From: Sphingobacterium pedocola
Lineage (GTDB): Bacteria; Bacteroidota; Bacteroidia; Sphingobacteriales; Sphingobacteriaceae
Reading direction: 5' to 3'
Length of the DNA stretch: 64,000 bases
Assembly: GCF_015209965.1 (NCBI RefSeq)
Contig: NZ_MU158689.1
Span: 744,196-808,195, forward strand
Positions 17,439 through 26,682 of the stretch are shown in pieces. The notes under the pieces were generated by a model, which was not told where the DNA came from, did not search any database, and saw only the letters and a program-made list of their open reading frames with translations. The position numbers and the translations under genes are program-made. Position 1 is the first letter of the stretch. Each line of letters opens with the position of its first letter.

Positions 17439-17479
17439 GGTTTTAGGTTTCTATTCTCCTTCCTTATGGTTGTATATAA

Positions 17480-19348
17480 TTAACTTGCTTGCTGAGCGGC
17501 CCTTGCCAAAGCAAGTTCTTCTTCAAGGTCTAATTCTACACGCAGATTATTTACGATATGTTTTTGTCTATCGGGTGTGTTTTTGCCCATGTAATATTCT
17601 AATAATTGTTGAAGTTTGTTTTCTCTGGATAAGATCACCGGTTCTAACCGGATATCTTCACCGATAAATAAACCAAACTCGGAAGGAGAGATCTCGCCTA
17701 ATCCCTTGAATCGAGTGATTTCGGGTTTTGCGCCGAGTTTAGAAATTGCCCGTTGTCTTTCCTCGTCTGAGTAGCAATAGATCGTTTCTTTTTTGTTGCG
17801 GACCCTAAATAGCGGAGTTTGTAAGATCGAAACGTGTCCAGCTTTTACCAGATCAGGGAAAAACTGAAGGAAAAATGTCATTAGCAATAGGCGAATATGC
17901 ATACCGTCGACATCTGCATCTGTGGCAATTACGATGTTATTATAGCGTAAGCCATCCAAGCCATCTTCAATATTTAGCGCATGTTGCAAGAGGTTGAATT
18001 CTTCGTTTTCGTAAACAATTTTTTTAGTCAATCCGAAGCAGTTCAGTGGTTTTCCTTTTAAGCTGAATACGGCTTGCGTTTGTACATCACGTGATTTGGT
18101 AATAGATCCACTGGCGGAATCCCCCTCGGTAATAAAAAGCGTGGTTTCCTGCGTCCGTTCATGTTTGTCGCCAAAGTGTAATTTACAGTCCCGCAGTTTT
18201 CTATTGTGCAACGAGGCCTTTTTTGCCCGCTCGTTCGCCAATTTCTTAATACCGGCTATATCTTTACGTTCTCTCTCAGATTGCAGAATACGTTTTTGTA
18301 AAGCTTCAGCCGTTGCCGAGTTTTTACGTAAATAGTCGTCCAAAGCTTTCTTTACGAAATCGTTTATAAACGTTCGGACGGTAGGGCCGTCAGGGCCTAT
18401 ACTTTGGGAGCCCAGTTTTGTCTTGGTTTGAGATTCAAAAACGGGTTCTTGTACTTTTATCGCTATAGCAGCTATGAAAGATGCCCTGATATCGGCGGCA
18501 TCATATTCTTTCTTATAAAACTCACGAATTGTTTTTACGACTGCTTCACGAAATGCCGCTTGATGCGTACCACCTTGGGTTGTATGCTGGCCGTTTACAA
18601 ATGAATAATATTCCTCGCCATACTGTTGACCGTGGGTCATAGCAATCTCGATATCTTCACCGTTCAGGTGAATAATCGGATAGCGCATAGAATCCGCTTC
18701 CACGTTTCTTTCTAACAGATCCCTTAGTCCGTTTTCTGAAATGAATTTTTGTCCGTTAAAATTAATGGTTAATCCTGAGTTTAGGAACACATAATTCCAA
18801 ATCATATTTTCAACGTACTCAACTCTGTATTTATAATGTTTGAATATACTGTCGTCTGGATAGAATGTTACAGATGTTCCGTTGCGCTGTGTAGTTTCTT
18901 TCTGTTCGTCGTCGACTAGTTCTCCTTTGCTGAATTGCGCAATACGAGTTATACCCTGTCGATAAGATTGTACAGCAAATGCAGATGAAAGTGCATTTAC
19001 CGCTTTTGTACCCACTCCATTTAAGCCTACTGATTTTTGGAAAGCTTTGCTGTCATATTTACCACCGGTATTTATCTTAGAGACTACATCTACGACTGAT
19101 CCGATCGGAATACCACGGCCAAAGTCGCGCACAGTGACCTTATTGTCATTGACCGTAATGTCAATAGTCCTACCAGCTCCCATTACAAATTCGTCAATGG
19201 AATTGTCTACAACTTCTTTTAAAAGTACATAGATGCCATCATCGTAGGCAGAACCATCTCCAAGTTTACCAATATACATCCCCGGACGTAAGCGGATATG
19301 CTCTTTCCAGTCGAGTGATCGGATACTATCTTCGTTATATGTAGTCAT
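17480..19348 (-). CDS. parE: DNA topoisomerase IV subunit B (type IIA topoisomerase ATPase subunit)
   Basis: ATPase/TOPRIM subunit of the enzyme that decatenates sister chromosomes. The 622-residue protein has the GHKL ATPase site ([10 protein letters not shown] near 46-55, DFGRGIPIG, and [13 protein letters not shown]) and the TOPRIM motifs ITEGDSASG and [10 protein letters not shown]. The length and the C-terminal tail fit Bacteroidetes ParE rather than the longer GyrB, but the two are close and the symbol is chosen on size and general look. No parC gene follows; purU is the next gene. A TATTTTTG box lies 25 bp upstream. Confidence 0.88.
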   Translation of the reverse strand: MTTYNEDSIRSLDWKEHIRLRPGMYIGKLGDGSAYDDGIYVLLKEVVDNSIDEFVMGAGRTIDITVNDNKVTVRDFGRGIPIGSVVDVVSKINTGGKYDSKAFQKSVGLNGVGTKAVNALSSAFAVQSYRQGITRIAQFSKGELVDDEQKETTQRNGTSVTFYPDDSIFKHYKYRVEYVENMIWNYVFLNSGLTINFNGQKFISENGLRDLLERNVEADSMRYPIIHLNGEDIEIAMTHGQQYGEEYYSFVNGQHTTQGGTHQAAFREAVVKTIREFYKKEYDAADIRASFIAAIAIKVQEPVFESQTKTKLGSQSIGPDGPTVRTFINDFVKKALDDYLRKNSATAEALQKRILQSERERKDIAGIKKLANERAKKASLHNRKLRDCKLHFGDKHERTQETTLFITEGDSASGSITKSRDVQTQAVFSLKGKPLNCFGLTKKIVYENEEFNLLQHALNIEDGLDGLRYNNIVIATDADVDGMHIRLLLMTFFLQFFPDLVKAGHVSILQTPLFRVRNKKETIYCYSDEERQRAISKLGAKPEITRFKGLGEISPSEFGLFIGEDIRLEPVILSRENKLQQLLEYYMGKNTPDRQKHIVNNLRVELDLEEELALARAAQQAS

Positions 19349-19373
19349 TATGTTAACTCAATTAAGAACCGGA

Positions 19374-19381
19374 CAAAAATA
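19374..19381 (-). promoter_or_regulatory. -7 promoter box for parE
   Basis: Minus-strand TATTTTTG, 25 bp before the parE ATG; -33 element not obvious. Confidence 0.5.
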
Positions 19382-19452
19382 TAAAAAAAATAGATGATAA
19401 TCTGCATGCTATTCATTAAAGAATAGATCTATAATTTAACCGTAAAAATGAG

Positions 19453-20244
19453 CTATCTAAACCGATACCCGATTGATAACCCCATTGTAAAGCCAATAAT
19501 CGGACCGTTTGGCTTTACTTCAACTACCCGATCATCGACATGGTAATCGAGTTTGTACACAGGGATGTCATCTAACCGTTGGAGTGTTTTGCTTATATCG
19601 TCCTGAATATCTTGCGATAGCGGCTGAGAAGAAGTTCCGGAGATTTTTCCAAAAGCATATCCGTAGTGGTTTCCAATGATTTGCCAGTCCAAATAAAAAT
19701 CTTTAAAAATATTATATTGTAAACCAATTCCATAGCCGGCGCTAAGGGTGTTGATTGGCCCTTTAATAGGAACCTCTACAGTTGATACGGTATTATCAAT
19801 GTTATTGTCAACATAGTCGTAGTTTAACCGAAATGAAGAGGTATACCTTGCGTATTTAAGATACGGTGCGATATAGAATTTTGTGAACGTACTGCTGTTT
19901 CCAAAATAAAAACGTATTTCAGGCTGAATAGAAAAGCGGTTAAATTGTGCTTCTTCAACGGTTTTTCTGCTGTTATCATCTGTTATTCGGTCTATGTATA
20001 AATCTTGGAAAGGAAGGCTTCTGTTTGGAGTGAACGAAAAGCTCAATCCTAGAGAAGTTTTAGGTTTAATGGATCTTTCGTACTGGAGTTGAAATGTTTT
20101 AAAGGGAAGAGTGAGGAGGTTCGTTTTGATCAGTTGGGGTGCATGTACGTTTTCACCATAGCAATATAATTGTGCGTAAGAATCAAAAACCATAAATGTG
20201 AAAATCAAAATTGCTATCGCTTTTACAGACGTCTGTTTAATCAT
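19453..20244 (-). CDS. Putative outer-membrane beta-barrel protein
   Basis: A 263-residue exported protein with a signal peptide (residues 1-24, ending SYAQ). The remainder alternates polar and hydrophobic residues in strands typical of small outer-membrane barrels (FQLQYERSIKPKTSLGLSF, FSIQPEIRFYFG, APYLKYARYTSSF, YGIGLQYNIF, and FTMGLSIGYRFR ending in the terminal Phe-x-Arg/Phe pattern). It resembles DUF3575-type proteins of Bacteroidetes, but no exact family was recognised. It stands alone between parE and the cupin gene on the minus strand. Function unknown. Confidence 0.65.
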   Translation of the reverse strand: MIKQTSVKAIAILIFTFMVFDSYAQLYCYGENVHAPQLIKTNLLTLPFKTFQLQYERSIKPKTSLGLSFSFTPNRSLPFQDLYIDRITDDNSRKTVEEAQFNRFSIQPEIRFYFGNSSTFTKFYIAPYLKYARYTSSFRLNYDYVDNNIDNTVSTVEVPIKGPINTLSAGYGIGLQYNIFKDFYLDWQIIGNHYGYAFGKISGTSSQPLSQDIQDDISKTLQRLDDIPVYKLDYHVDDRVVEVKPNGPIIGFTMGLSIGYRFR

Positions 20245-20315
20245 TAATAAATCGTAGTTGCAGCAGTGGAAATTTGCGTTTATTTATGGTTTTTGATATC
20301 CGGATTTTTGTGAAA

Positions 20316-20816
20316 TTATCTACCAAAATCATCCTGTACCCGTACAATGTCGCTTTCATCGGAAGGATTAGACGCATCTGTATGCTGCCAGATTTCGGCT
20401 ACTACACCGAACCCACCTAGTCCTACTAGGCGATGACGCTCACCTTGGCTCAATCGTATTGTGTCTCCCTCTTTGAGTATTTTAAGTTCGTGTTCATCAT
20501 CATTGGGGCTAGTTACCACTCCGACTTCGCCACGTACCACGCGCCATATCTCGGCACGGCGATGATGATATTGCCAGGAGAGACGTTTGTTTGGTCCAAC
20601 TATTAAAATTTTTGGACTTAATTTTCCTGATATTCTTAGATCTTGTACATCTAAACCTTCAAAATATTCATTTGCAAACTGCTGTGCTTGATCTTCGTTG
20701 ATCACGAAGAATCCGCCCCATGGTCTATTTTGATCGGTACTTTCAATAGTAAATCCTCGATCAGTGATTTTTTTTTCAATTTGGCTGAATAATTCGCCTT
20801 TATCTATATATGTCAT
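20316..20816 (-). CDS. Cupin protein, phosphomannose-isomerase-like
   Basis: A 166-residue soluble protein with one cupin barrel similar to the C-terminal half of type II mannose-6-phosphate isomerases. Visible motifs are RPWGGFF at the start, SWQYHHRRAEIWRVVRGEVG with the metal-binding histidines, and GDTIRLSQGERHRLVGLG with the third histidine. Such small proteins are annotated as phosphoheptose or mannose-phosphate isomerase-like, with unproven activity. The longer frame from GTG 20915 adds a non-homologous hydrophobic tail and begins on top of a TACTTTTG promoter box, so ATG 20816 (MTYIDKGELF) is preferred. Confidence 0.75.
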   Translation of the reverse strand: MTYIDKGELFSQIEKKITDRGFTIESTDQNRPWGGFFVINEDQAQQFANEYFEGLDVQDLRISGKLSPKILIVGPNKRLSWQYHHRRAEIWRVVRGEVGVVTSPNDDEHELKILKEGDTIRLSQGERHRLVGLGGFGVVAEIWQHTDASNPSDESDIVRVQDDFGR

Positions 20817-20914
20817 GGCTAATTGATTTATAGTGACGATGAAGATAATACATTCTTTGAAAATATCATAATCAAAAATGAAACTGCGTTGTAAATAATT
20901 ATAAAACCTAAACA

Positions 20915-20922
20915 CAAAAGTA
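20915..20922 (-). promoter_or_regulatory. -7 promoter box for the cupin gene
   Basis: Minus-strand TACTTTTG, about 98 bp before the preferred ATG 20816. It overlaps the alternative GTG start at 20915 and so argues against it. Confidence 0.45.
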
Positions 20923-21063
20923 CGACCTTTCCGATGATTTTATGCCTTTTGACCCATTTGATTACATTTCGTTTCGCTCAAGAGTAACGTTATTGTTCCA
21001 TATCATAAGGGCGCAAAAAGCGCAGTTATATTTCGGGTACCGTCGTTAGTTGAGGTATTTTTT

Positions 21064-21071
21064 TACCTTTG
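21064..21071 (+). promoter_or_regulatory. -7 promoter box for the helicase gene
   Basis: TACCTTTG (TAnnTTTG), ending 9 bp before the ATG at 21081, so the transcript would have almost no leader. No TTG at proper -33 spacing. Confidence 0.5.
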
Positions 21072-21080
21072 TAATTGAAT

Positions 21081-23297
21081 ATGGAATCTATTAATTACGA
21101 TCATAGCAACATAGTATTTAAGCAAGCTGTCGCTTTTGTCAATCAGACAAATCAAAACCTTTTCCTAACGGGCAAAGCCGGAACAGGTAAGACTACTTTT
21201 TTGAAATATATCCGCGAAAACTGTTATAAAAAAATGGCGATTACAGCACCTACAGGTGTAGCTGCAATGAATGCTGGCGGGACAACTTTGCATGCCTTAT
21301 TCTGGTTGCCATTCGGTGTTTTTATATCCGATTATCCATTGAAGTGGGATGATGCAGATAATCACATCTACAATAAGAATCGACTTTTTAGTACGATTAA
21401 GTTAACCAAGCAACGTCGTGCCATTCTTCAGGAATTGGAATTGTTGGTCATTGATGAGGTTTCGATGGTACGTGCGGATACATTAGACGCTATTGATGTC
21501 ATTCTGAAATCTGTCCGTAGAGATATGCGTCCGTTCGGAGGGGTTCAAGTTTTATTTATAGGCGATCTCTATCAGTTACCTCCTGTAGTGAGAGATCATG
21601 AATGGCAGGTACTTCGTGATCACTATACCAGTCCATTCTTCTTTGATGCGAAGGTGTTGCGAGGCAACCCGTTGGTCATGTTAGAATTGCAACAAATCTA
21701 CCGCCAGAATGATGATGCATTTATTTCCATATTGAATAATATTCGAAACAATGTATGCTCGAGTGATGATTTAATGGCCTTAAACGGACACTATAAAGAA
21801 GATTTTAGACCATCTCAACAAGATCAGTATATCACCCTAACTTCTCATAATAGATTGGCCGATCAGATTAATCAAGAAGAGTTGATGAAGTTGTCGGGCA
21901 AGATGCATAATGTAAAAGCTATTGTTAAGGATGATTTTCAACAAGGGGCATATCCGACAGAAGAAACGCTTGCGCTAAAAGAGGATGCTCAAGTCATGTT
22001 CATCAAAAATGATGTTGGGGAAGATCGGAAATTTTTTAACGGAAAAATAGGTTTTGTCAAGGAACTGAAGATGGATAAGCATCAAGTTGTCGTGGGATTC
22101 AAAGATGGTTCAGAAGATGTCGTGGTTCGTCGAGAAACCTGGGAGAACATAAAATATAAATACAATAAAGGAGAAGATAAGATAGAAGAAGAAGTATTAG
22201 GTACCTTTTCGCAATTTCCGTTGCGGCTAGCGTGGGCCATAACGATTCATAAGAGCCAAGGTTTGACCTTCGAAAAGGCAATTGTCGATGCCGGAACTTC
22301 TTTTGCTGCGGGACAAGTGTATGTTGCCTTGAGTAGGTTGACAGGGTTAGAGGGGTTGGTGCTACGGTCTAAAATTTCACCCCATTCCATACGTACCGAT
22401 TATCAGGTAGTTGACTTTATGAAGCGGTTGATGAAGGAAGACGAAGTGGTGGATATATTAAAGCAATGCCAACGTGGATACCTCGGTCAAATACTTCTCC
22501 AAAGTTTCCGTTTTAGTGCGCTTACGGAAGCAACTAAAGAACTGTCTGATAGTTTAGTCGAGCGAAATGTGGATAACAAAGCAGGGGCAGTGCAGTTTTT
22601 CGAGGAGTTGACATTGAAGATTAACGGACAGGAACAGGTAGCCCATAAATTCGTCACGCAATTATATACCATGCTGTCCGATACATCGACTTTAGATTAT
22701 GACAAAATATGTGAGCGTACACAATCGGCTGTGAGTTGGTTTCTGCCAAAAATGGAGATTGATCTCATTGATGCAACCCAAAAGCATATTGATGACTGGC
22801 AAATTCGTAAGCGCACCAAGAAATACATTCAAGAGTTGAAAGCACTTTTATTGGATTTTAAGCGCAAACATGAAGTGTTGAAACACTGCCTCACGATTGC
22901 CCAAGCTTTGACACAGGATGGGGATCTGGAAGGAGTTTCGTTAAAAATTGAAAAAGTAAAAGATGATACCGTATCTATCAAGGAGGATGTTGCTGAGAAG
23001 GATACCGATACCAAACAGGTGTCACTAGACATGTATCTAGATGGATTTGATATTAAACAGATCGCGGATAAACGTGGCATGGTAGAGGGGACGATTTATG
23101 GGCATTTGATTAATTTTGTTGGAAATGAGATTGATGCTGAAGATCTCATTTCTCAGGAAAAATTGGAAAAGATATTAGATGTCTTGCAAAAGAACGAAGG
23201 TAAATCTTCTTCCGAAATAAAGATGTTCTTAGGGGATGATTTTTCTTATCCAGAGATCAAAATTGGGCAAAAAGTTTTAGCGATAAAAGCAGGATAG
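21081..23297 (+). CDS. PIF1/RecD-like superfamily 1 helicase with C-terminal helix-turn-helix domain
   Basis: A 738-residue ATP-dependent DNA helicase. Residues 1-~440 form the SF1B motor: Walker A LTGKAGTGKTT (29-39), motif Ia TAPTGVAAMNAGG, Walker B LLVIDEVSMV, motif III GDLYQLPPV, and the late motifs WAITIHKSQGLTF and YVALSRLTGLEGL, which match PIF1/RecD. Residues ~440-640 are helical and not recognised. The C-terminal ~100 residues contain a helix-turn-helix of the HTH_40 kind (SLDMYLDGFDIKQIADKRGM, then EGTIYGHLI), also found at the end of RecQ-type helicases. ATG 21081 is preferred to TTG 21075. Likely role: genome maintenance. Confidence 0.85.
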   Translation: MESINYDHSNIVFKQAVAFVNQTNQNLFLTGKAGTGKTTFLKYIRENCYKKMAITAPTGVAAMNAGGTTLHALFWLPFGVFISDYPLKWDDADNHIYNKNRLFSTIKLTKQRRAILQELELLVIDEVSMVRADTLDAIDVILKSVRRDMRPFGGVQVLFIGDLYQLPPVVRDHEWQVLRDHYTSPFFFDAKVLRGNPLVMLELQQIYRQNDDAFISILNNIRNNVCSSDDLMALNGHYKEDFRPSQQDQYITLTSHNRLADQINQEELMKLSGKMHNVKAIVKDDFQQGAYPTEETLALKEDAQVMFIKNDVGEDRKFFNGKIGFVKELKMDKHQVVVGFKDGSEDVVVRRETWENIKYKYNKGEDKIEEEVLGTFSQFPLRLAWAITIHKSQGLTFEKAIVDAGTSFAAGQVYVALSRLTGLEGLVLRSKISPHSIRTDYQVVDFMKRLMKEDEVVDILKQCQRGYLGQILLQSFRFSALTEATKELSDSLVERNVDNKAGAVQFFEELTLKINGQEQVAHKFVTQLYTMLSDTSTLDYDKICERTQSAVSWFLPKMEIDLIDATQKHIDDWQIRKRTKKYIQELKALLLDFKRKHEVLKHCLTIAQALTQDGDLEGVSLKIEKVKDDTVSIKEDVAEKDTDTKQVSLDMYLDGFDIKQIADKRGMVEGTIYGHLINFVGNEIDAEDLISQEKLEKILDVLQKNEGKSSSEIKMFLGDDFSYPEIKIGQKVLAIKAG

Positions 23298-23325
23298 TAA
23301 ATGACAGATGTATGTTTAAAATAAC

Positions 23326-23333
23326 TATATTTG
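23326..23333 (+). promoter_or_regulatory. -7 promoter box for the ATP synthase operon
   Basis: TATATTTG (TAnnTTTG). Transcription would begin near 23340, downstream of the first possible start codon (TTG 23331), which pushes the real start to TTG 23367. Confidence 0.6.
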
Positions 23334-23366
23334 CCCTTCGTTAAGGGAGCCAATCAATTTGTTATT

Positions 23367-23588
23367 TTGAAAACGCCAGATAAAAGAGTTAATAAATGGC
23401 TAGTTTTTGTCTCGATGCCCGTGCAGATGGGGGTAACTATCTATGCATTTTATTGGTTAGGTACTTGGCTGGATGATAGATATCAAATTAGCGCAAGTTG
23501 GGGGATGAAAGGCCTCACGATGTTGGGGGTGGTAATTTCACTTTATCAATTTATTAGACAGGTGAATTATATAAATAAGCATGAATAA
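23367..23588 (+). CDS. AtpZ/AtpI-family small membrane protein
   Basis: A 73-residue protein with two membrane helices (KWLVFVSMPVQMGVTIYAFYW and LTMLGVVISLYQFIRQV) separated by GTWLDDRYQISASWGMKG. The helix-LGTWLDDRY-helix layout is typical of AtpZ/AtpI-like proteins, thought to help assemble the c-ring or carry magnesium/calcium. It is the first gene of the ATP synthase operon. The frame is open from TTG 23331, but that codon overlaps the -7 box; the next usable start is TTG 23367, giving MKTPDKRVNK. It overlaps the next gene by 8 bp. Confidence 0.75.
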   Translation: MKTPDKRVNKWLVFVSMPVQMGVTIYAFYWLGTWLDDRYQISASWGMKGLTMLGVVISLYQFIRQVNYINKHE

Positions 23589-23967
23589 ATATTTAAGATA
23601 TATTCTTTCGTTACTAGCTGTTGCCTTGGGTACATACGGTATTCATCACTTCGTTTTGGCAAATAAGGATATTCAGCAATCTTGGGTACAATCTGGTTAT
23701 TCCTTACAAGGTTTGTATTTTTTTGGATTTATAGCTTCTTTGTTTGTTACAATTATTATTTTGCTCGGTCAGTGGGTGATGCCGAAAAATGTAGGTTTTA
23801 TATTTCTTGGCGTGATGACTGTCAAGGCGGTCGCGAGCTACCTGTTTATTCGGAGTGGTTTAAATAAATTTGAAAATGACTTTATTGAATATAATTTCCT
23901 AGTGGTATTCTTTGTTTTCTTGTTTTTTGATGTATTTGTGGCTTTTAAAGCAATAAATGAAGAGTAA
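23581..23967 (+). CDS. Small four-helix membrane protein of the ATP synthase operon
   Basis: A 128-residue protein with four predicted membrane helices (about residues 4-22, 43-63, 70-90, 103-122) and little else. Its place, between the AtpZ/AtpI-like gene (8-bp overlap) and atpB, suggests a job in assembly of the membrane Fo sector, the slot where other bacteria keep atpI. No diagnostic motif was recognised. The overlapping ATGAATAA arrangement implies translational coupling to the gene before it. Confidence 0.7.
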   Translation: MNKYLRYILSLLAVALGTYGIHHFVLANKDIQQSWVQSGYSLQGLYFFGFIASLFVTIIILLGQWVMPKNVGFIFLGVMTVKAVASYLFIRSGLNKFENDFIEYNFLVVFFVFLFFDVFVAFKAINEE

Positions 23968-24032
23968 GTTATGGAGATAAAGTATTTTTATAAAAAGTTT
24001 CAATAAAAGGTATTTAATGCCAAATAAAATTG

Positions 24033-24040
24033 TATTTTTG
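24033..24040 (+). promoter_or_regulatory. Internal -7 promoter box before atpB
   Basis: TATTTTTG (TAnnTTTG) inside the frame that opens at 24017. Transcription from it would begin near 24047, which favours the atpB start at 24074 and would give extra mRNA for the main subunits. Confidence 0.45.
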
Positions 24041-24073
24041 CGCAAAATTTTTCATTATTCAACGTTAGTAAAA

Positions 24074-25162
24074 ATGGTGAGTCTTAAGAGAACTCTTTTA
24101 GTATTTACGGTAATCTTTTTTACTGTTAACCCCTTCAGTCTGAGCGCAGCGGATGACGTGCATGGAGATGCGCCTAAGACGCAAGACGACGAAATCAAAA
24201 CGTATATCGCGCATCACTTGGAAGATGATCACTATTTTTCGTTATTCAGCGATAAAAAGGCCGGTAAACATTATGGATTTCCGCTACCCGTGATTTTGAT
24301 TGACGGTGGATTGAAAATCTTCTCTTCCGGAGAATTTCACCATGGCGAGAATATTGTCGAAAAAGGTGGGACATTCTATAAATTATACCATGGTAAAATT
24401 TATAAGACAGATGCTTCAGGCATCTTGAGTTACGATGAGGATCATCACCCGACGAATGCAAAACCTTTGGATTTTTCAATTACAAAGAATGTAGTAGGAC
24501 TCTTTTTAGCTGGAATTTTATTGTTTTGGGGTTTTCTAGGCCTAGCAAAAACCTACAAAAAGGGAGCTAATGCTATTCCTAAGGGATTCAGTCGTGTTTT
24601 GGAGCCGTTGGTGCTCTATGTGCGTGATGAGATGGCCATTCAAAATATTGGACACCGTTACAAAGAATTTATGCCCTACCTACTTTCGGTATTCTTCTTG
24701 ATTCTGACATTGAATCTCTTAGGGCTTACTCCGCTTGGATTCAACGTGACAGGTAATATCAGCATTACACTATGTTTAGCATTATTCACTTTTTTTATTA
24801 CAAATATCAAAGCGAACAAAGACTATTGGAAGCACATCTTCTGGATGCCAGGAGTACCCGTTCCGTTTAAGTTCGTTTTAGCACCTATTGAAGTGCTGGG
24901 TATGTTTACCAAGCCCTTCTCTCTTATGGTGCGTCTTTTTGCGAATATCACAGCTGGTCACACGGTGATCATGGGATTAATAGCAATCGTTTATTTATTA
25001 CAAAATCAATTAACTGTAGGTGGAAGTATCGGCGTTTCGATGGTACTTACATGCTTCCTTATGGTAATTGAGCTATTCGTTGCCTTCCTGCAAGCCTTTA
25101 TTTTTACGATGTTATCTTCGTTGTTTATTGGTATGGCAGTAGAAGAACACACGCATCATTAA
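24074..25162 (+). CDS. atpB: ATP synthase Fo subunit a
   Basis: Proton-channel subunit of F-type ATP synthase in the inner membrane. From ATG 24074 the protein has 362 residues: a signal-like N-terminal helix (LLVFTVIFFTVNPFSLSA), a periplasmic His/Asp-rich segment of about 120 residues, and then five to six helices. The essential arginine is in MVRLFANITAGH. The long N-terminal extension is usual for Bacteroidetes subunit a. The open frame begins at ATG 24017, but an internal promoter box and the signal-peptide layout favour MVSLKRTLL at 24074. Confidence 0.93.
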   Translation: MVSLKRTLLVFTVIFFTVNPFSLSAADDVHGDAPKTQDDEIKTYIAHHLEDDHYFSLFSDKKAGKHYGFPLPVILIDGGLKIFSSGEFHHGENIVEKGGTFYKLYHGKIYKTDASGILSYDEDHHPTNAKPLDFSITKNVVGLFLAGILLFWGFLGLAKTYKKGANAIPKGFSRVLEPLVLYVRDEMAIQNIGHRYKEFMPYLLSVFFLILTLNLLGLTPLGFNVTGNISITLCLALFTFFITNIKANKDYWKHIFWMPGVPVPFKFVLAPIEVLGMFTKPFSLMVRLFANITAGHTVIMGLIAIVYLLQNQLTVGGSIGVSMVLTCFLMVIELFVAFLQAFIFTMLSSLFIGMAVEEHTHH

Positions 25163-25197
25163 TTGGAATTTTTGTTAAATTTTATAAAATAATTATT

Positions 25198-25386
25198 ATG
25201 TACAACTTAATTGGAGCTGGTTTAATTGTAATCGGTGCGGGTATAGGGTTAGGTAAAATCGGTGGTTCTGCAATGGAAGCTATCGCTCGCCAACCTGAAG
25301 CAACATCTAAAATTCAAACTGCAATGATCATTATTGGCGCCTTACTAGAAGGTTTAGCATTCGGTGCTTTACTTTTAGGTAAATAG
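25198..25386 (+). CDS. atpE: ATP synthase Fo subunit c
   Basis: The rotor-ring proteolipid: 62 residues forming a two-helix hairpin. Helix 1 has the glycine pattern GAGLIVIGAGIGLGKIGG, the polar loop is ARQPE (29-34), and helix 2 carries the proton-binding Glu51 in GALLEGLAFG. No polar sodium-site residues accompany Glu51, so proton coupling is likely. A long hairpin follows directly at 25402-25438, which may shape the relative dose of this subunit, needed in many copies per enzyme. Confidence 0.96.
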   Translation: MYNLIGAGLIVIGAGIGLGKIGGSAMEAIARQPEATSKIQTAMIIIGALLEGLAFGALLLGK

Positions 25387-25401
25387 TCAATAGCAAACTA
25401 C

Positions 25402-25438
25402 AAACACAATTTGCAACGGTTGGTTGCAGATTGTGTTT
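25402..25438 (+). promoter_or_regulatory. Hairpin between atpE and atpF
   Basis: A 16-bp stem with one G-U pair (25402-25417 with 25423-25438) and a 5-nt loop, 15 bp after the atpE stop. There is no T-run, so it is not a full terminator; it could protect the 3' end of the upstream mRNA or partly stop transcription inside the operon. This is inference from structure and position. Confidence 0.6.
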
Positions 25439-25484
25439 CGTTAAAACGACAAAAATTAAAAATTAACAATTTACACTATATATA

Positions 25485-25985
25485 ATGGATGCATTAATTA
25501 ATCAGTTCTCGTACGGTTTGTTCTTTTGGCAGTTAATCGTATTATTGGTTATTATTTTTTTGCTGGGCAAATTTGCTTGGAAGCCAATTATTAATGCTTT
25601 AGAAGAGCGTGAAAGTGGTATTGCTGATGCTTTAGCTTCTGCCGAAAAAGCGAAGTTGGAGATGGCTCGTTTGACAAATGAAAATGAGCAACTTTTGAAG
25701 GAAGCGCGTGCTGAACGTGATATTATCTTAAAGGAAGCTAAAGAATTGAAAGACAAGATCGTAGCTGAGGCGAAAGCAGCGGCGCAAACGGAAGGGGCTA
25801 AGCTTATAGAACAGGCTAAGCGAGAGATTGAGGATCAGAAAACCAAAGCGTTGGCAGAAGTAAAAGGTCAGGTATCTGCATTGTCTTTAGCGATTGCTCG
25901 TAAAGTATTAACAACAGAATTTGAAGACCAAGGAAAACAAGAGGCGCTGGTAGCAGACTTGTTGAAAGATGTCAAATTGAATTAA
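25485..25985 (+). CDS. atpF: ATP synthase Fo subunit b
   Basis: Peripheral stalk subunit holding F1 against the rotor's torque. The 166-residue protein has one N-terminal membrane helix (about residues 9-28, WQLIVLLVIIFLLGKFAW) followed by a long charged helix rich in Ala, Glu and Lys (AEKAKLEMARLTNENEQLLK and on), the expected dimeric coiled coil. Length is normal for subunit b. It lies between atpE and atpH on the same strand, about 97 bp from each. Confidence 0.95.
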   Translation: MDALINQFSYGLFFWQLIVLLVIIFLLGKFAWKPIINALEERESGIADALASAEKAKLEMARLTNENEQLLKEARAERDIILKEAKELKDKIVAEAKAAAQTEGAKLIEQAKREIEDQKTKALAEVKGQVSALSLAIARKVLTTEFEDQGKQEALVADLLKDVKLN

Positions 25986-26082
25986 TTGACGATTGTGATA
26001 ATTCGCAAAATTTGATTTTTATTTTTGACTTTTGACTTTTTAACCGAGCTTTAGCGAGCTCATCTTTAGATAATTTTTTAAC

Positions 26083-26628
26083 ATGTCAGTATTCAAAGTT
26101 GCTTCAAGATACGCCAAGTCATTAATTGATTTAGCACAAGAACTAGGAAGTTTAGAAATTATTAAAGCCGACATGGAACAAGTTGTCGTCTTAATAAAAT
26201 CTAGCGCTGAGTTGCAAGCTGTTTTAGGTAATCCTATCATTAAAATAGATAAAAAGAATAGTATCTTAGAAGCCCTATTTAAAGATAAAGTACGGCCAGA
26301 AATATTAGGATTTTTTAATATTATGGTCAGAAAAGGGCGTAGTGGGCTAGTGTACGCTACAGCACAAGAGTTTATCCGCGAATACAATGAAGTAAAAGGC
26401 ATTGTAAAAGCTGAAGTAACTTCTGCTGCAGCATTATCTGACGCTAATTTGCAATCCTTAAAGGCGAAGATCTCAAAGGAGATCAACGCGGAAGTTATTC
26501 TAACTAATAAGGTAGATAAAACATTGATCGGAGGTTTCGTGATCAAAGTAGGCGATAGGCAACTAGACGTGAGTATCGCCGGTAAATTGAACAAGTTAGA
26601 AAGACATTTTAGTAGTCAAGGCGTTTAG
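26083..26628 (+). CDS. atpH: ATP synthase F1 subunit delta
   Basis: OSCP-type subunit linking the peripheral stalk to the top of F1. The 181-residue protein begins with the family's N-terminal helical domain (ASRYAKSLIDLAQELG) and ends with the conserved block VDKTLIGGFVIKVGDRQLDV, followed by SIAGKLNKLERHF. Length and position between atpF and atpA are normal. The 97-bp spacer before it holds short tandem copies of TTTTGAC and no gene. Confidence 0.94.
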   Translation: MSVFKVASRYAKSLIDLAQELGSLEIIKADMEQVVVLIKSSAELQAVLGNPIIKIDKKNSILEALFKDKVRPEILGFFNIMVRKGRSGLVYATAQEFIREYNEVKGIVKAEVTSAAALSDANLQSLKAKISKEINAEVILTNKVDKTLIGGFVIKVGDRQLDVSIAGKLNKLERHFSSQGV

Positions 26629-26682
26629 TCCCTTGGCGAATAATTAAAGTAATAGAATCTAAAACCCCTTATACGAATTAAA

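Noticed and set aside
26040..26594. 184-residue minus-strand frame opposite atpH
   Set aside because: Low-complexity Ser/Leu-rich translation opposite a clear subunit gene; no family likeness.
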